A stretch of DNA of 64,000 bases from Yoonia sp. R2331 (GTDB taxonomy: Bacteria; Pseudomonadota; Alphaproteobacteria; Rhodobacterales; Rhodobacteraceae), in NCBI RefSeq assembly GCF_041103235.1, contig NZ_JBGCUN010000001.1, positions 2,108,001 to 2,172,000 on the forward strand, given 5' to 3'. The notes below the pieces were generated by a model, which was not told where the DNA came from, did not search any database, and saw only the letters and a program-made list of their open reading frames with translations. Shown in pieces: positions 9,489 to 16,780 of this stretch (position 1 is the stretch's first letter; every line of letters starts with the position of its first letter). Both the position numbers and the translations under genes were made by a program.

Positions 9489-10271
9489 ATGCTGTCTTAC
9501 CAACATCTCTATCACGCCGGGAACCTTGCGGATGTGCACAAGCATAGCTTGCTGGCGTGGATGCTGGCCTATCTGACGCGCAAGGACAAACCCCTGAGCT
9601 ATCTGGAGACCCATGCGGGGCGGGCGCTGTATGATCTGGCAGCACCCGAGGCGGTCAAGACCGGCGAGGCGGCGCAGGGCATTGAAAAGGTGGCCGATTG
9701 GTTTGCCGCCGATCACCCTTATGCGCGCATTTTGGCCAAGGTCCGGGCGGAGCATGGGGCGGATGCCTATCCCGGCTCGCCACTGCTCGCGGCGGAGTTG
9801 CTGCGGTTCGAGGACAACCTGACGCTTGCGGAGCTTCACCCGGCAGAGGCCGAGGCCCTGCGCGCCGCGATGGCCCCTTATCCGACGACCGTGGTGGCCC
9901 GCGATGGTTTTGCCGAAGCGTTGAGCCGCACGCCGCCCGATCCGCGCCGGGGGCTGTTGCTGTGTGATCCATCGTTCGAGGTGAAGACGGATTATCAAAC
10001 GATCCCTGACGTTTTCGCCAAGCTGCACAAGCGCTGGAACGTGGGCATTCTGGTGTTGTGGTATCCGATCCTGACCAGCGGTGCGCATCGCGGCATGGTT
10101 GATGATCTGCGCGCCCGGTTTCCTGCTGGTGTCGCGCACGAGGTCCGCTTTCCCCCGGCCCGCGAAGGTCATGGGATGATCGGGTCGGGGTTGTTCGTTT
10201 TGAACCCGCCTTTTGGGTTTGAAAAAGAGGCGGCCTGGCTGTCCGCGAAATTTGCGACACTGCGCAGCTGA
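9489..10271 (+). CDS. rlmJ: 23S rRNA (adenine-2030-N6)-methyltransferase RlmJ
   Basis: Methylates A2030 of 23S rRNA using S-adenosylmethionine. The 260-residue protein starts with the diagnostic MLSYQHLYHAGNLADVHKH, carries SYLETHAGRALYD in the SAM region, YPGSP, and ends with NPPFG. The catalytic N6-adenine motif usually written DPPY appears here as DPSF (in LLCDPSFEVKTDY), a conservative change compatible with activity. Length is normal. A small secreted-protein gene begins about 10-20 bases downstream, probably in the same transcript. Confidence 0.92.
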   Translation: MLSYQHLYHAGNLADVHKHSLLAWMLAYLTRKDKPLSYLETHAGRALYDLAAPEAVKTGEAAQGIEKVADWFAADHPYARILAKVRAEHGADAYPGSPLLAAELLRFEDNLTLAELHPAEAEALRAAMAPYPTTVVARDGFAEALSRTPPDPRRGLLLCDPSFEVKTDYQTIPDVFAKLHKRWNVGILVLWYPILTSGAHRGMVDDLRARFPAGVAHEVRFPPAREGHGMIGSGLFVLNPPFGFEKEAAWLSAKFATLRS

Positions 10272-10292
10272 TTGCGTGGTATGCTGCGCCCT

Positions 10293-10934
10293 ATGTGGCG
10301 TTTGATCCTGCTTTTTCTGCCTTTGCCCGCGTTTGCCTGCGACCGGCCTGTTTGCCTGATCCCGGCCGAGGACCAGTTCTTTGCGCGCGAGGTCACCTTT
10401 GACGACCAGCCCAGCGGATTTGGCGCAGGCCGGCAGGTGCATGGGCTGATGATGCTGGATGGTGTGCAGATCGGCGAGCGGTTTGCCGGTCAGCTTTTGC
10501 GCAACGAGGGTGGTTTTGACCGGGTCGAGGGGCCGCCATTGGCGCCTTTGCAGCTGTTACCGGGGGCGGAGACCCAGAACATGACTGTGATCCGGCTTGC
10601 TGATACGGCGGTGCTGTCTGGTGATGGACCTGCGGGATACCCCAAGCGCGAAGCGACGGGCGAAGGCGCGCTGGCGGTGCTGTTTGATCGCGATCAGGTT
10701 GCGGTGCGGTTTGATATTCGCGGCGGCGAAGGTGGCGCGGCGACCGTGCTGTTCCTACGGCGCGACGGCAGCCTGATCGACACCGCCGAATTGGAACCAC
10801 TGTCAGAGGCGGTCTATGCCTTCACCCGCCAAGGTGGCCTGCGCGATATTGCCGGGTTGGTGCTGACCAATGCCGATCCCGACGGGATTGCGCTGGATAC
10901 GCTGTTGTTTGATGGGGTGGATCAACTGAGTTGA
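10293..10934 (+). CDS. Secreted or periplasmic protein of unknown function
   Basis: 213 residues from the ATG at 10293 (217 if the ATG at 10281 is used). The start MWRLILLFLPLPAFACDRP is a good Sec signal peptide with cleavage near AFA-C; the Cys could in principle make it a lipoprotein, but a proper lipobox is lacking. The rest is beta-rich with Gly/Asp turns (RFDIRGGEGGAATVLFLRRDG), reminiscent of lectin-like or DUF-type periplasmic modules, though I recognise no family. It follows rlmJ closely and precedes a TerB-domain gene. Confidence 0.75.
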   Translation: MWRLILLFLPLPAFACDRPVCLIPAEDQFFAREVTFDDQPSGFGAGRQVHGLMMLDGVQIGERFAGQLLRNEGGFDRVEGPPLAPLQLLPGAETQNMTVIRLADTAVLSGDGPAGYPKREATGEGALAVLFDRDQVAVRFDIRGGEGGAATVLFLRRDGSLIDTAELEPLSEAVYAFTRQGGLRDIAGLVLTNADPDGIALDTLLFDGVDQLS

Positions 10935-10952
10935 TGGTCCTATATCGACACC

Positions 10953-11387
10953 ATGTTTGGTGATTTCCTCAAGCGGTTAACCGCCCCGACCCCTGCCCCG
11001 TTGCAAGATGATGATGCAAGGCTGGCCCTTGGTGCGCTGCTGGTGCGGCTGGCCCGCGCAGACGGGTATTTCGATGCCGATGAGAAGGCACGGATCAAGG
11101 CGATCCTTGCGCAGCGGTATGCCCTGCCCGATGCCAGCGCGCTGCTGGCCGATTGCGAAGTGCTGGAATCCGAAGCCCCTGACACCGTGCGCTTTACCCG
11201 CGCGATCAAGGATGCGGTCGCTTACGAGGATCGCCTGGGCGTGATCGCGGCCATGTGGCAGGTGGTGCTGGCAGACGGCAAGCGAGATGACGAGGAAAAC
11301 AGCCTGATGCGCATGGTGGCCCCGATGTTGGGTGTGACCGATCAGGACAGCAACGCCGCGCGACGCAGGATCGAATCCGAGCAATGA
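10953..11387 (+). CDS. TerB-domain (tellurite resistance-like) protein
   Basis: 144-residue cytoplasmic all-helical protein. The two acidic-helix repeats LVRLARADGYFDADEKARI (about residues 29-47) and VVLADGKRDDEENSLMRMV (about 104-122) are the TerB/DjlA N-terminal signature, a predicted metal-binding bundle. Despite the name, such stand-alone proteins are not evidence of tellurite resistance. Its stop overlaps the next start (ATGA), so it is translationally coupled to the PhnD-like gene that follows. Confidence 0.85.
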   Translation: MFGDFLKRLTAPTPAPLQDDDARLALGALLVRLARADGYFDADEKARIKAILAQRYALPDASALLADCEVLESEAPDTVRFTRAIKDAVAYEDRLGVIAAMWQVVLADGKRDDEENSLMRMVAPMLGVTDQDSNAARRRIESEQ

Positions 11388-12136
11388 TTGCCTGCCTGCC
11401 GATGTACGACCGCCCGGCCAATGCTGCGGCGCATGACCGTTTGTGGGCGGCGATCCGCGAAGGGCTGCGTGACCGTGGAATTGATGCGCCAGATGGCCTG
11501 AGCCGCGATGTGCTGTATCGCGACAGCTGGGCGCGCGACGATCTGGTGCTGGGGCAGATTTGCGTGTTGCCGTGGAAGCTGCGGTTCGAGGAGCAGCTGA
11601 CCCTGATCGGGGCCAGCGACTATGGCGTGGATACGTGCCCGCCGGGGTTTTTCAATGCGGTGATGTTGGCGCGCGCCGATGACCCGCGCGACACAGCCGC
11701 GCTCTTTCAAAGTCGGTTTGTTGCCAACGCGCGGCATTCGCAGTCGGGTTATGGCGCGGGCCGAAACTTTGCCAATCGCATTGGATTGAGATTGCCAGAG
11801 CCCGAGATCACCGGCGCGCATGATGTCAGCGTGCAGCGTGTGGCCGATGGCACGGCTGATTTCTGTTTTGTCGACGCGCATACCTTTTGGATGCAGCAGC
11901 AGGATCTGCCCGCCGCCCGCGCCTGCCGCGTTGTGCACCGCACGCGGCCGGTGCCGGGGCAAAGCCTTGTCACCCGCAAGGGTGCCGATCCCGCGCCGTT
12001 TCTTGCGGCGATCAAGCAAGCGATTGCCGCACTTGCCACGGAGGACCGTGCGGTGCTGGGCCTGCGCGATGTGATCCGCCTGCCCGACGCCGCTTATGAC
12101 ATCACCATTGCCGAAGGCGTTGCATTTCCGGGCTAA
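11384..12136 (+). CDS. PhnD-like phosphate/phosphonate-type binding protein, no signal peptide
   Basis: 250 residues resembling the PhnD/PtxB class of periplasmic solute-binding proteins: GASDYGVDTCPPGFFNAVM, the small-residue loop RHSQSGYGAGRNF and the VADGTADFCFVDAHTFWM hinge. It begins MIACLPMYDRP with no signal peptide, so it is presumably cytoplasmic; no phosphonate permease or ATPase of the PhnCE type lies nearby. It overlaps the TerB-domain gene by four bases and sits 36 bases ahead of an amino-acid ABC ATPase gene. It may be a cytoplasmic ligand sensor, which is inference only. Confidence 0.75.
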   Translation: MIACLPMYDRPANAAAHDRLWAAIREGLRDRGIDAPDGLSRDVLYRDSWARDDLVLGQICVLPWKLRFEEQLTLIGASDYGVDTCPPGFFNAVMLARADDPRDTAALFQSRFVANARHSQSGYGAGRNFANRIGLRLPEPEITGAHDVSVQRVADGTADFCFVDAHTFWMQQQDLPAARACRVVHRTRPVPGQSLVTRKGADPAPFLAAIKQAIAALATEDRAVLGLRDVIRLPDAAYDITIAEGVAFPG

Positions 12137-12172
12137 CTGCGCCCTACTCGCCCGAACACAGAAGGGACCGTC

Positions 12173-12943
12173 ATGACATCGCCGGTGATTGAAATTCGTG
12201 GTCTGCACAAGGCCTATGGGGCGCTTGAGGTGCTCAAGGGCGTTGATATCAGCGCGCCGCAGGGGCATGTCGTGTCGCTGATCGGGTCCTCGGGGTCGGG
12301 CAAATCCACCCTGCTGCGCTGCGCCAACCTGCTGGAGGACAGTCAACAGGGCGAGGTCGTCTTCTGCGGCGAACCGGTGTTGTGGAAAGGGTCCGGCATG
12401 TCGCGGCACCCCGCTGACAAGGCTCAGATGATCCGCATTCGCACCAACCTGTCGATGGTGTTCCAGCAGTTCAATCTGTGGGCGCACATGACGATTTTGC
12501 AGAACGTGATGGAGGCACCCGTCACCGTGCTGGGCCGCGACCGGGCCGAGGTTGAGGACAAGGCGCGCGGCTATCTTGCCAAGGTGGGCATCGGTGACAA
12601 ATGCGACGTCTACCCCGCGCAATTGTCCGGAGGCCAGCAGCAGCGCGCGGCGATTGCCCGTGCGCTGTGTATGGAACCCAAGGCGCTGCTCTTTGATGAA
12701 CCGACCAGCGCGCTGGACCCTGAATTGGAACAAGAGGTGGTCAAGGTCATCAAGGCATTGGCCGAGGAAGGCCGCACGATGCTGATCGTCACCCACGACA
12801 TGCGTCTGGCCCATGATGTCAGCGACCACATGGTGTTCCTGCATCAGGGCAAGATCGAGGAAGAAGGCGCGCCTGCCGATCTGTTTGGCAACCCGCAGTC
12901 CGAGCGTCTGCGCGGCTTCTTGTCGGCCACCGTGCCAGCCTGA
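12173..12943 (+). CDS. Polar amino-acid type ABC transporter ATP-binding protein
   Basis: 256-residue ATPase of the HisP/GlnQ/OccP class that powers uptake of amino acids, opines or polyamine-like compounds. Walker A GSSGSGKST (about residue 38), Q-loop FQQFNLW, signature LSGGQQQR, Walker B ALLFDEPTSALD and H-loop VTHDM are all present. The HPADKAQMIRIRTNLSMVFQ insert is typical of this class. A strong AAGGGA site precedes the ATG. The partner binding protein (14160) and permeases (15018, 15913) lie downstream, separated by an RNA methyltransferase gene. Confidence 0.93.
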   Translation: MTSPVIEIRGLHKAYGALEVLKGVDISAPQGHVVSLIGSSGSGKSTLLRCANLLEDSQQGEVVFCGEPVLWKGSGMSRHPADKAQMIRIRTNLSMVFQQFNLWAHMTILQNVMEAPVTVLGRDRAEVEDKARGYLAKVGIGDKCDVYPAQLSGGQQQRAAIARALCMEPKALLFDEPTSALDPELEQEVVKVIKALAEEGRTMLIVTHDMRLAHDVSDHMVFLHQGKIEEEGAPADLFGNPQSERLRGFLSATVPA

Positions 12944-12944
12944 C

Positions 12945-14048
12945 ATGGTTGATTTCGAGATTTTCCTGACCGGCACACCGGGGCTGGATGATGCGCTATT
13001 GGCCGAGGCGCAGGCGCTGGGGTTTGCCGCATCCGGCGTGCCGGGTGGCGTAGTAATCGACGGCAATTGGCCTGATGTCTGGCGTGCCAATCTGCAGTGC
13101 CGCGGGGCGACGCGGGTGTTGGCGCGGGTTGGCAGTTTTATGGCGTTCCATCTGGCGCAACTGGACAAGCGCGCGACCAAGTTCGACTGGGCGGCGGTCC
13201 TGCGCGTGGATGTGCCGGTGCGGGTCGAGGTGACCAGCCGCAAGTCGAAGATTTACCATGCGGGGGCGGCCACCCAGCGGATCGAAAAGGCGTTAAAAGA
13301 CAATGGCTTTCGTGTCGAAGCTGACGCGCCGGTGCAGATCAAGGTCCGCATTGATGACAACCGAGTGACGATCAGCGTCGATACCAGCGGCGAGAGCCTG
13401 CACAAGCGCGGCCACAAGGTTGCCGTCAACAAGGCCCCGATGCGCGAAACACTGGCCGCGCTGATGCTGCGGCGCTGTGGCTATGACGGGACAGAGCCGG
13501 TGGTGGACCCGATGTGCGGCTCTGGCACCTTTGTGATCGAAGCGGCCGAAATGGCGCGTGGCCTGTGGCCCGGACGCAGCCGCGCGTTTGCCTTTATGCA
13601 GTTGGCCACTTTTGATGCGGCGGGGTTTGCCGACCTCAAGGCCGGGATGTCACCCCGCCCTGTTTCGGGCATCGCATTTTATGGATCAGACCGGGATCAG
13701 GGGGCCACCCAGATGGCGGGCCAGAACGCCGAACGCGCGGGCGTGGCCGACCTGACCCGGTTCGTCTGTCAACCGTTCAGCGATTTGCAGCCGCCAGACG
13801 GGCCAAGGGGGCTTGTCATCATCAACCCGCCCTATGGTGGCCGGATTGGCAAGAAACACATGCTGTATGGGCTTTATGCCGGGCTTGGAGAGGTGCTGAA
13901 AACCCGCTTTGCAGGTTGGCGCGTTGGTGTGGTGACCAGCGAGCCGGGTCTCGCCCGCGCGATGGGGCTGCCCTTTGGCGATTCTGGTCCGGTGATCGCG
14001 CATGGGGGGCTGAAAGTGCGGCTTTATCAGACCGGTCCGCTGCCTTGA
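12945..14048 (+). CDS. THUMP-domain class I SAM-dependent RNA methyltransferase (RlmL/TrmN-like)
   Basis: 367 residues. An N-terminal THUMP RNA-binding domain (about 1-160, containing TSRKSKIYHAGAATQRIEKAL) precedes a Rossmann methyltransferase with DPMCGSGTFVIEAAEMA (SAM binding, near residue 185) and the catalytic INPPYGGRIG near 290. It resembles the N-terminal half of RlmL, which makes m2G2445 in 23S rRNA, and related TrmN-type tRNA enzymes; which RNA it modifies cannot be read from sequence. It begins one base after the ABC ATPase stop, splitting the transporter operon. Confidence 0.88.
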   Translation: MVDFEIFLTGTPGLDDALLAEAQALGFAASGVPGGVVIDGNWPDVWRANLQCRGATRVLARVGSFMAFHLAQLDKRATKFDWAAVLRVDVPVRVEVTSRKSKIYHAGAATQRIEKALKDNGFRVEADAPVQIKVRIDDNRVTISVDTSGESLHKRGHKVAVNKAPMRETLAALMLRRCGYDGTEPVVDPMCGSGTFVIEAAEMARGLWPGRSRAFAFMQLATFDAAGFADLKAGMSPRPVSGIAFYGSDRDQGATQMAGQNAERAGVADLTRFVCQPFSDLQPPDGPRGLVIINPPYGGRIGKKHMLYGLYAGLGEVLKTRFAGWRVGVVTSEPGLARAMGLPFGDSGPVIAHGGLKVRLYQTGPLP

Positions 14049-14159
14049 CGCTAGGGCAAGCGGCACAACATCTAGCCCCTTGTAAAACAGGCAGATTCGC
14101 AACAATCTGCGCAGCATCAAGCGCGGGACCACTGACCGCGATCAAAACGGGAGACAACA

Positions 14160-14888
14160 ATGAAGAACCTTATTCTGGCAAGTGCTGCACTTGCCCTGAC
14201 CGCTGGTGCGGCCTTTGCCGATGCACATTCGGTTGTGCGCATGGGAACCGAGGGCGCTTACCCTCCGTATAACTTCCTCAACGACGATGGTGAAGTTGAC
14301 GGGTTCGAGCGTGAGCTGGGCGATGAGCTGTGCGCACGCGCCGAGCTGACCTGCGAATGGGTCACCAACGAGTGGGACAGCATCATCCCCAACCTGGTGT
14401 CGGGCAACTATGACGTCATCATCGCGGGCATGTCTGTGACCGATGAGCGCGACGAAGTCATCGACTTTTCCGAGCAGTACACCCTGCCTGACCCTTCGGC
14501 CTATATGGTCATGAACGACGCAACCGACCTGACCACCGGTGTGATCGCCGCACAGGCAGGCACCATTCAGGCGTCTTACATCGCGTCGACCGGTGCGACG
14601 TTGCTGGAATTCGCAACACCTGATGAGACCATCGCGGCGGTTAAGAACGGCGAAGCAGACGCGGTTCTGGCCGACAAGGCCTTCTTGTTGCCGGTCGCAG
14701 AGGCCGACGGAGAACTGTCGCTGGTAGAGCAAGAAGTGCTGATCGGTGGCGGCATCGGCCTTGGCCTGCGCGAAAGCGACGGCGAGCTGCGCGAAAAGTT
14801 CAACGCAGCCATCGTGTCCATGAAGGAAGACGGGTCGCTGAATGCTTTGATTACCAAGTGGCTGCCTGAATCGGGCACCTTCGAATAA
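14160..14888 (+). CDS. Amino-acid type ABC transporter periplasmic binding protein
   Basis: 242-residue family 3 solute-binding protein. A signal peptide (MKNLILASAALALTAGAAFADA, cleavage near residue 21) precedes MGTEGAYPPYNFLNDDGEVDGFE, the standard lobe-one ligand motif, and NLVSGNYDVIIAGMSVTDER. Ligand class (amine, polar or basic amino acid) is not evident, but the many acidic residues in the mature protein and the neighbouring gamma-glutamyl ligase genes suggest a cationic ligand. A GGGAG ribosome site precedes the ATG, and a terminator-like hairpin follows the gene, consistent with higher expression than the permeases. Confidence 0.93.
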   Translation: MKNLILASAALALTAGAAFADAHSVVRMGTEGAYPPYNFLNDDGEVDGFERELGDELCARAELTCEWVTNEWDSIIPNLVSGNYDVIIAGMSVTDERDEVIDFSEQYTLPDPSAYMVMNDATDLTTGVIAAQAGTIQASYIASTGATLLEFATPDETIAAVKNGEADAVLADKAFLLPVAEADGELSLVEQEVLIGGGIGLGLRESDGELREKFNAAIVSMKEDGSLNALITKWLPESGTFE

Positions 14889-14896
14889 GACCATTG

Positions 14897-14922
14897 GGGG
14901 TCGCGGCAACGCGGCCCCTTTT
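14897..14922 (+). terminator. Hairpin terminator/attenuator between binding protein and permease genes
   Basis: A 9-bp stem (ggggtcgcg / cgcggcccc, one wobble) with gcaa loop followed by tttt lies eight bases after the binding-protein stop. Partial termination here would give more binding protein than permease, as known for other periplasmic transport operons. Confidence 0.85.
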
Positions 14923-15017
14923 GATTGGGGTAACTTCAGATTTTTACATTTTGTACCGAACCCGCCGCCCTTGAGGGGCTGCAATGGCTCAGCTGCTACC
15001 TGACGACGGGTAAGCAC

Positions 15018-15824
15018 ATGAACCTGTATTATTCGGTCGGTACGGTTTTGTTATTGTTGGCGATTACTGCACCGACCGCACTTGCATTCGGGTTTGGCGG
15101 GGCCTCGGCCGCGCGCAGCCAGATCGCGCCGCTGCGCTGGTTCGGCAAGGGCTATATCGCGATTGTGCGCGGCGTGCCGGACATCGCCTTTTTCCTGTTC
15201 TTCGTCATCGCGCTGGATCAGGCGTTTGAATATCTACGCCACCGCGTGAAATGCCCCGACTGGGAAGAACCGGTGCGACAGGGCAGCGATTTTGTCGTCT
15301 GTCAGGCAGCGAAGCTGCCGTTGGGCAATGCGCCGCAATGGGTGCATGAGACTTATGGCTTTGCGCTGGCGGTGCTGACCTTTGCCATCGTCTTTGGCGC
15401 CTTTGCGGCGAATGTGTTGTTTGGCGCGATGCGCGCTGTGCCGCGGGCGCAGCTTGAAACGGCAGAGGCTTATGGCATGACCCGCAAACAGGTGACCCGC
15501 CGGGTGTTGATCCCGCAGATGTGGGTCTATGCCCTGCCCGGTCTAAGCAACCTGTGGATGGTGCTGATCAAGGCCACGCCGCTGCTGTTTCTGCTGGGGG
15601 TCGAGGATATCGTCTATTGGGCGCGCGAATTGGGCGGGCAGAAGACGCCGCAGTTCACCGACTACCCGCATGGCGACTGGCGCATGTGGTATTTCCTGTT
15701 TCTGCTGGTGTTCTATCTGTGCTTCACCAAGGTCAGCGAGGTCGTCCTTGACCGGATCATGACCCGCCTGACACGCGGCCAGGCCACCGCAGGCGGCGAA
15801 GCGCAGAGAAAGGCCGCGGCATGA
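15018..15824 (+). CDS. Amino-acid type ABC transporter permease (HisQ-like)
   Basis: 268-residue inner-membrane permease. A first hydrophobic segment, the RGVPDIAFFLFFVIAL stretch and the EAA loop ETAEAYGMTRKQVTRRVLIPQM (about residues 150-171) are typical of HisQ/HisM-type permeases. An unusual periplasmic insert of about 45 residues after the third helix contains two Cys (KCPDWEEP and VVCQAAK) that could form a disulfide. Its stop codon overlaps an ATG of a 31-codon reading frame that leads into the second permease. Confidence 0.9.
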   Translation: MNLYYSVGTVLLLLAITAPTALAFGFGGASAARSQIAPLRWFGKGYIAIVRGVPDIAFFLFFVIALDQAFEYLRHRVKCPDWEEPVRQGSDFVVCQAAKLPLGNAPQWVHETYGFALAVLTFAIVFGAFAANVLFGAMRAVPRAQLETAEAYGMTRKQVTRRVLIPQMWVYALPGLSNLWMVLIKATPLLFLLGVEDIVYWARELGGQKTPQFTDYPHGDWRMWYFLFLLVFYLCFTKVSEVVLDRIMTRLTRGQATAGGEAQRKAAA

Positions 15825-15923
15825 GTTGCGCCCAGCACAGCATCCGGGTGCCGCACGCATTTGCTGCGCAAACGCTTTCGCGCACACGTCGCACCCTGCG
15901 GGAGCGACGGGCATGAGTTGCGC
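15818..15923 (+). repeat. 14-bp direct repeat bounding a 92-bp insertion between two permease genes
   Basis: The string ggcatgagttgcgc occurs at 15818-15831 and again at 15910-15923. Both copies carry an ATGA stop/start junction. The intervening DNA looks like an insertion or duplication remnant that pushed the second permease start 92 bases downstream. Confidence 0.85.
15821..15916 (+). CDS. 31-residue coupling peptide or duplication remnant between permeases
   Basis: A 31-codon reading frame starts within the upstream permease stop (ATGA at 15821) and stops within the downstream permease start (ATGA at 15913). It begins MSCAQ, exactly as the following permease does, and continues as an Arg-rich peptide ending RERRA. 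It may only serve to keep ribosomes on the message after a 92-bp insertion split an original four-base overlap. There is no evidence that the peptide itself has a function. Confidence 0.4.
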   Translation: MSCAQHSIRVPHAFAAQTLSRTRRTLRERRA

Positions 15924-16719
15924 ACAGACATTCGCGGACTACGCGCTGCGGTCCATTGGCATCGGCGAACGCCTGCTGCCACGGGGCGATTTCACCCTTT
16001 GCCAGCAGTTCACGCTGATCGGGTCGGGCATGATCTGGAATATCTACTTCGGCATCTGCGCGCTGCTGATTGGCTTTGCGCTGGCGACCGCCGTGGCCGT
16101 GGGCAAGGCCAGCGGCAACCGCGCGATCCGCAAGGCCTCTGAATGGTTCATCTTTGTGTTCCGAGGCTCGCCGCTGTTTATCCAGTTCTTCTTTGCCTAT
16201 TTCCTATTCCTGTCGCTCAAGGGCGTCTGGCCATTCTTCAGCCCGCTGACATCCGCCGCCTATGGCGCGCTGGTGGTGCTGATCCTGAACACCGCCGCTT
16301 ATTCGGCAGAGATCTTTTACGGCGCGCTGCTGTCGATCCCCAAAGGCGATACGGAGGCCGCAGACGCCTATGGCATGTCCGGCTGGTCCCGGTTCCGCAG
16401 GGTGATCTGGCCCACGATGCTGCGGCTTGGCTGGCCCGCCTACACCAACGAGGCGATTTTTTTGTTTCACGCCACCACGCTGGTCTATTTCAGCGGGTTC
16501 CCGGCCACGCAGCAACGGGGTGATGCGCTGTATTACGCGAACTACTTTGCCGACAAGACATTCAACCCCTTCATCCCCTACCCGATCCTTGCGGGGTATT
16601 TCATTCTGCTGACACTGGTGGTGATTGGCATGTTCGGTCTGATCAACGCGCGGCTGAACCGGCATCTGCCGCAAGAGACCCGCGCCAAGATCAAGCTGCG
16701 CCCGAACCTGATCCGCTGA
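15913..16719 (+). CDS. Amino-acid type ABC transporter permease (HisM-like)
   Basis: 268-residue inner-membrane permease pairing with the preceding one. RGSPLFIQFFFAYF and the EAA loop DTEAADAYGMSGWSRFRRVIWPTML are clear. The start at 15913 (MSCAQTFADYAL) has a GGGAG site nine bases upstream. The same MSCAQ start occurs 92 bases earlier in a short frame, so a duplication has touched this junction. Both permeases have the same length, as expected for a heterodimer. Downstream, 61 bases away, begins the first gamma-glutamyl ligase gene. Confidence 0.9.
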   Translation: MSCAQTFADYALRSIGIGERLLPRGDFTLCQQFTLIGSGMIWNIYFGICALLIGFALATAVAVGKASGNRAIRKASEWFIFVFRGSPLFIQFFFAYFLFLSLKGVWPFFSPLTSAAYGALVVLILNTAAYSAEIFYGALLSIPKGDTEAADAYGMSGWSRFRRVIWPTMLRLGWPAYTNEAIFLFHATTLVYFSGFPATQQRGDALYYANYFADKTFNPFIPYPILAGYFILLTLVVIGMFGLINARLNRHLPQETRAKIKLRPNLIR

Positions 16720-16780
16720 TCCCACTGGCCAAACGCTGTGGAAACGGGCAAAGCTTGCCCGACCCAAGACAGGTAAGATC

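Noticed and set aside
11342-13243. 633-codon minus-strand frame
   Set aside because: It lies opposite several well-supported plus-strand genes (PhnD-like, ABC ATPase, methyltransferase) and has no recognisable domain; typical of high-GC antisense frames.
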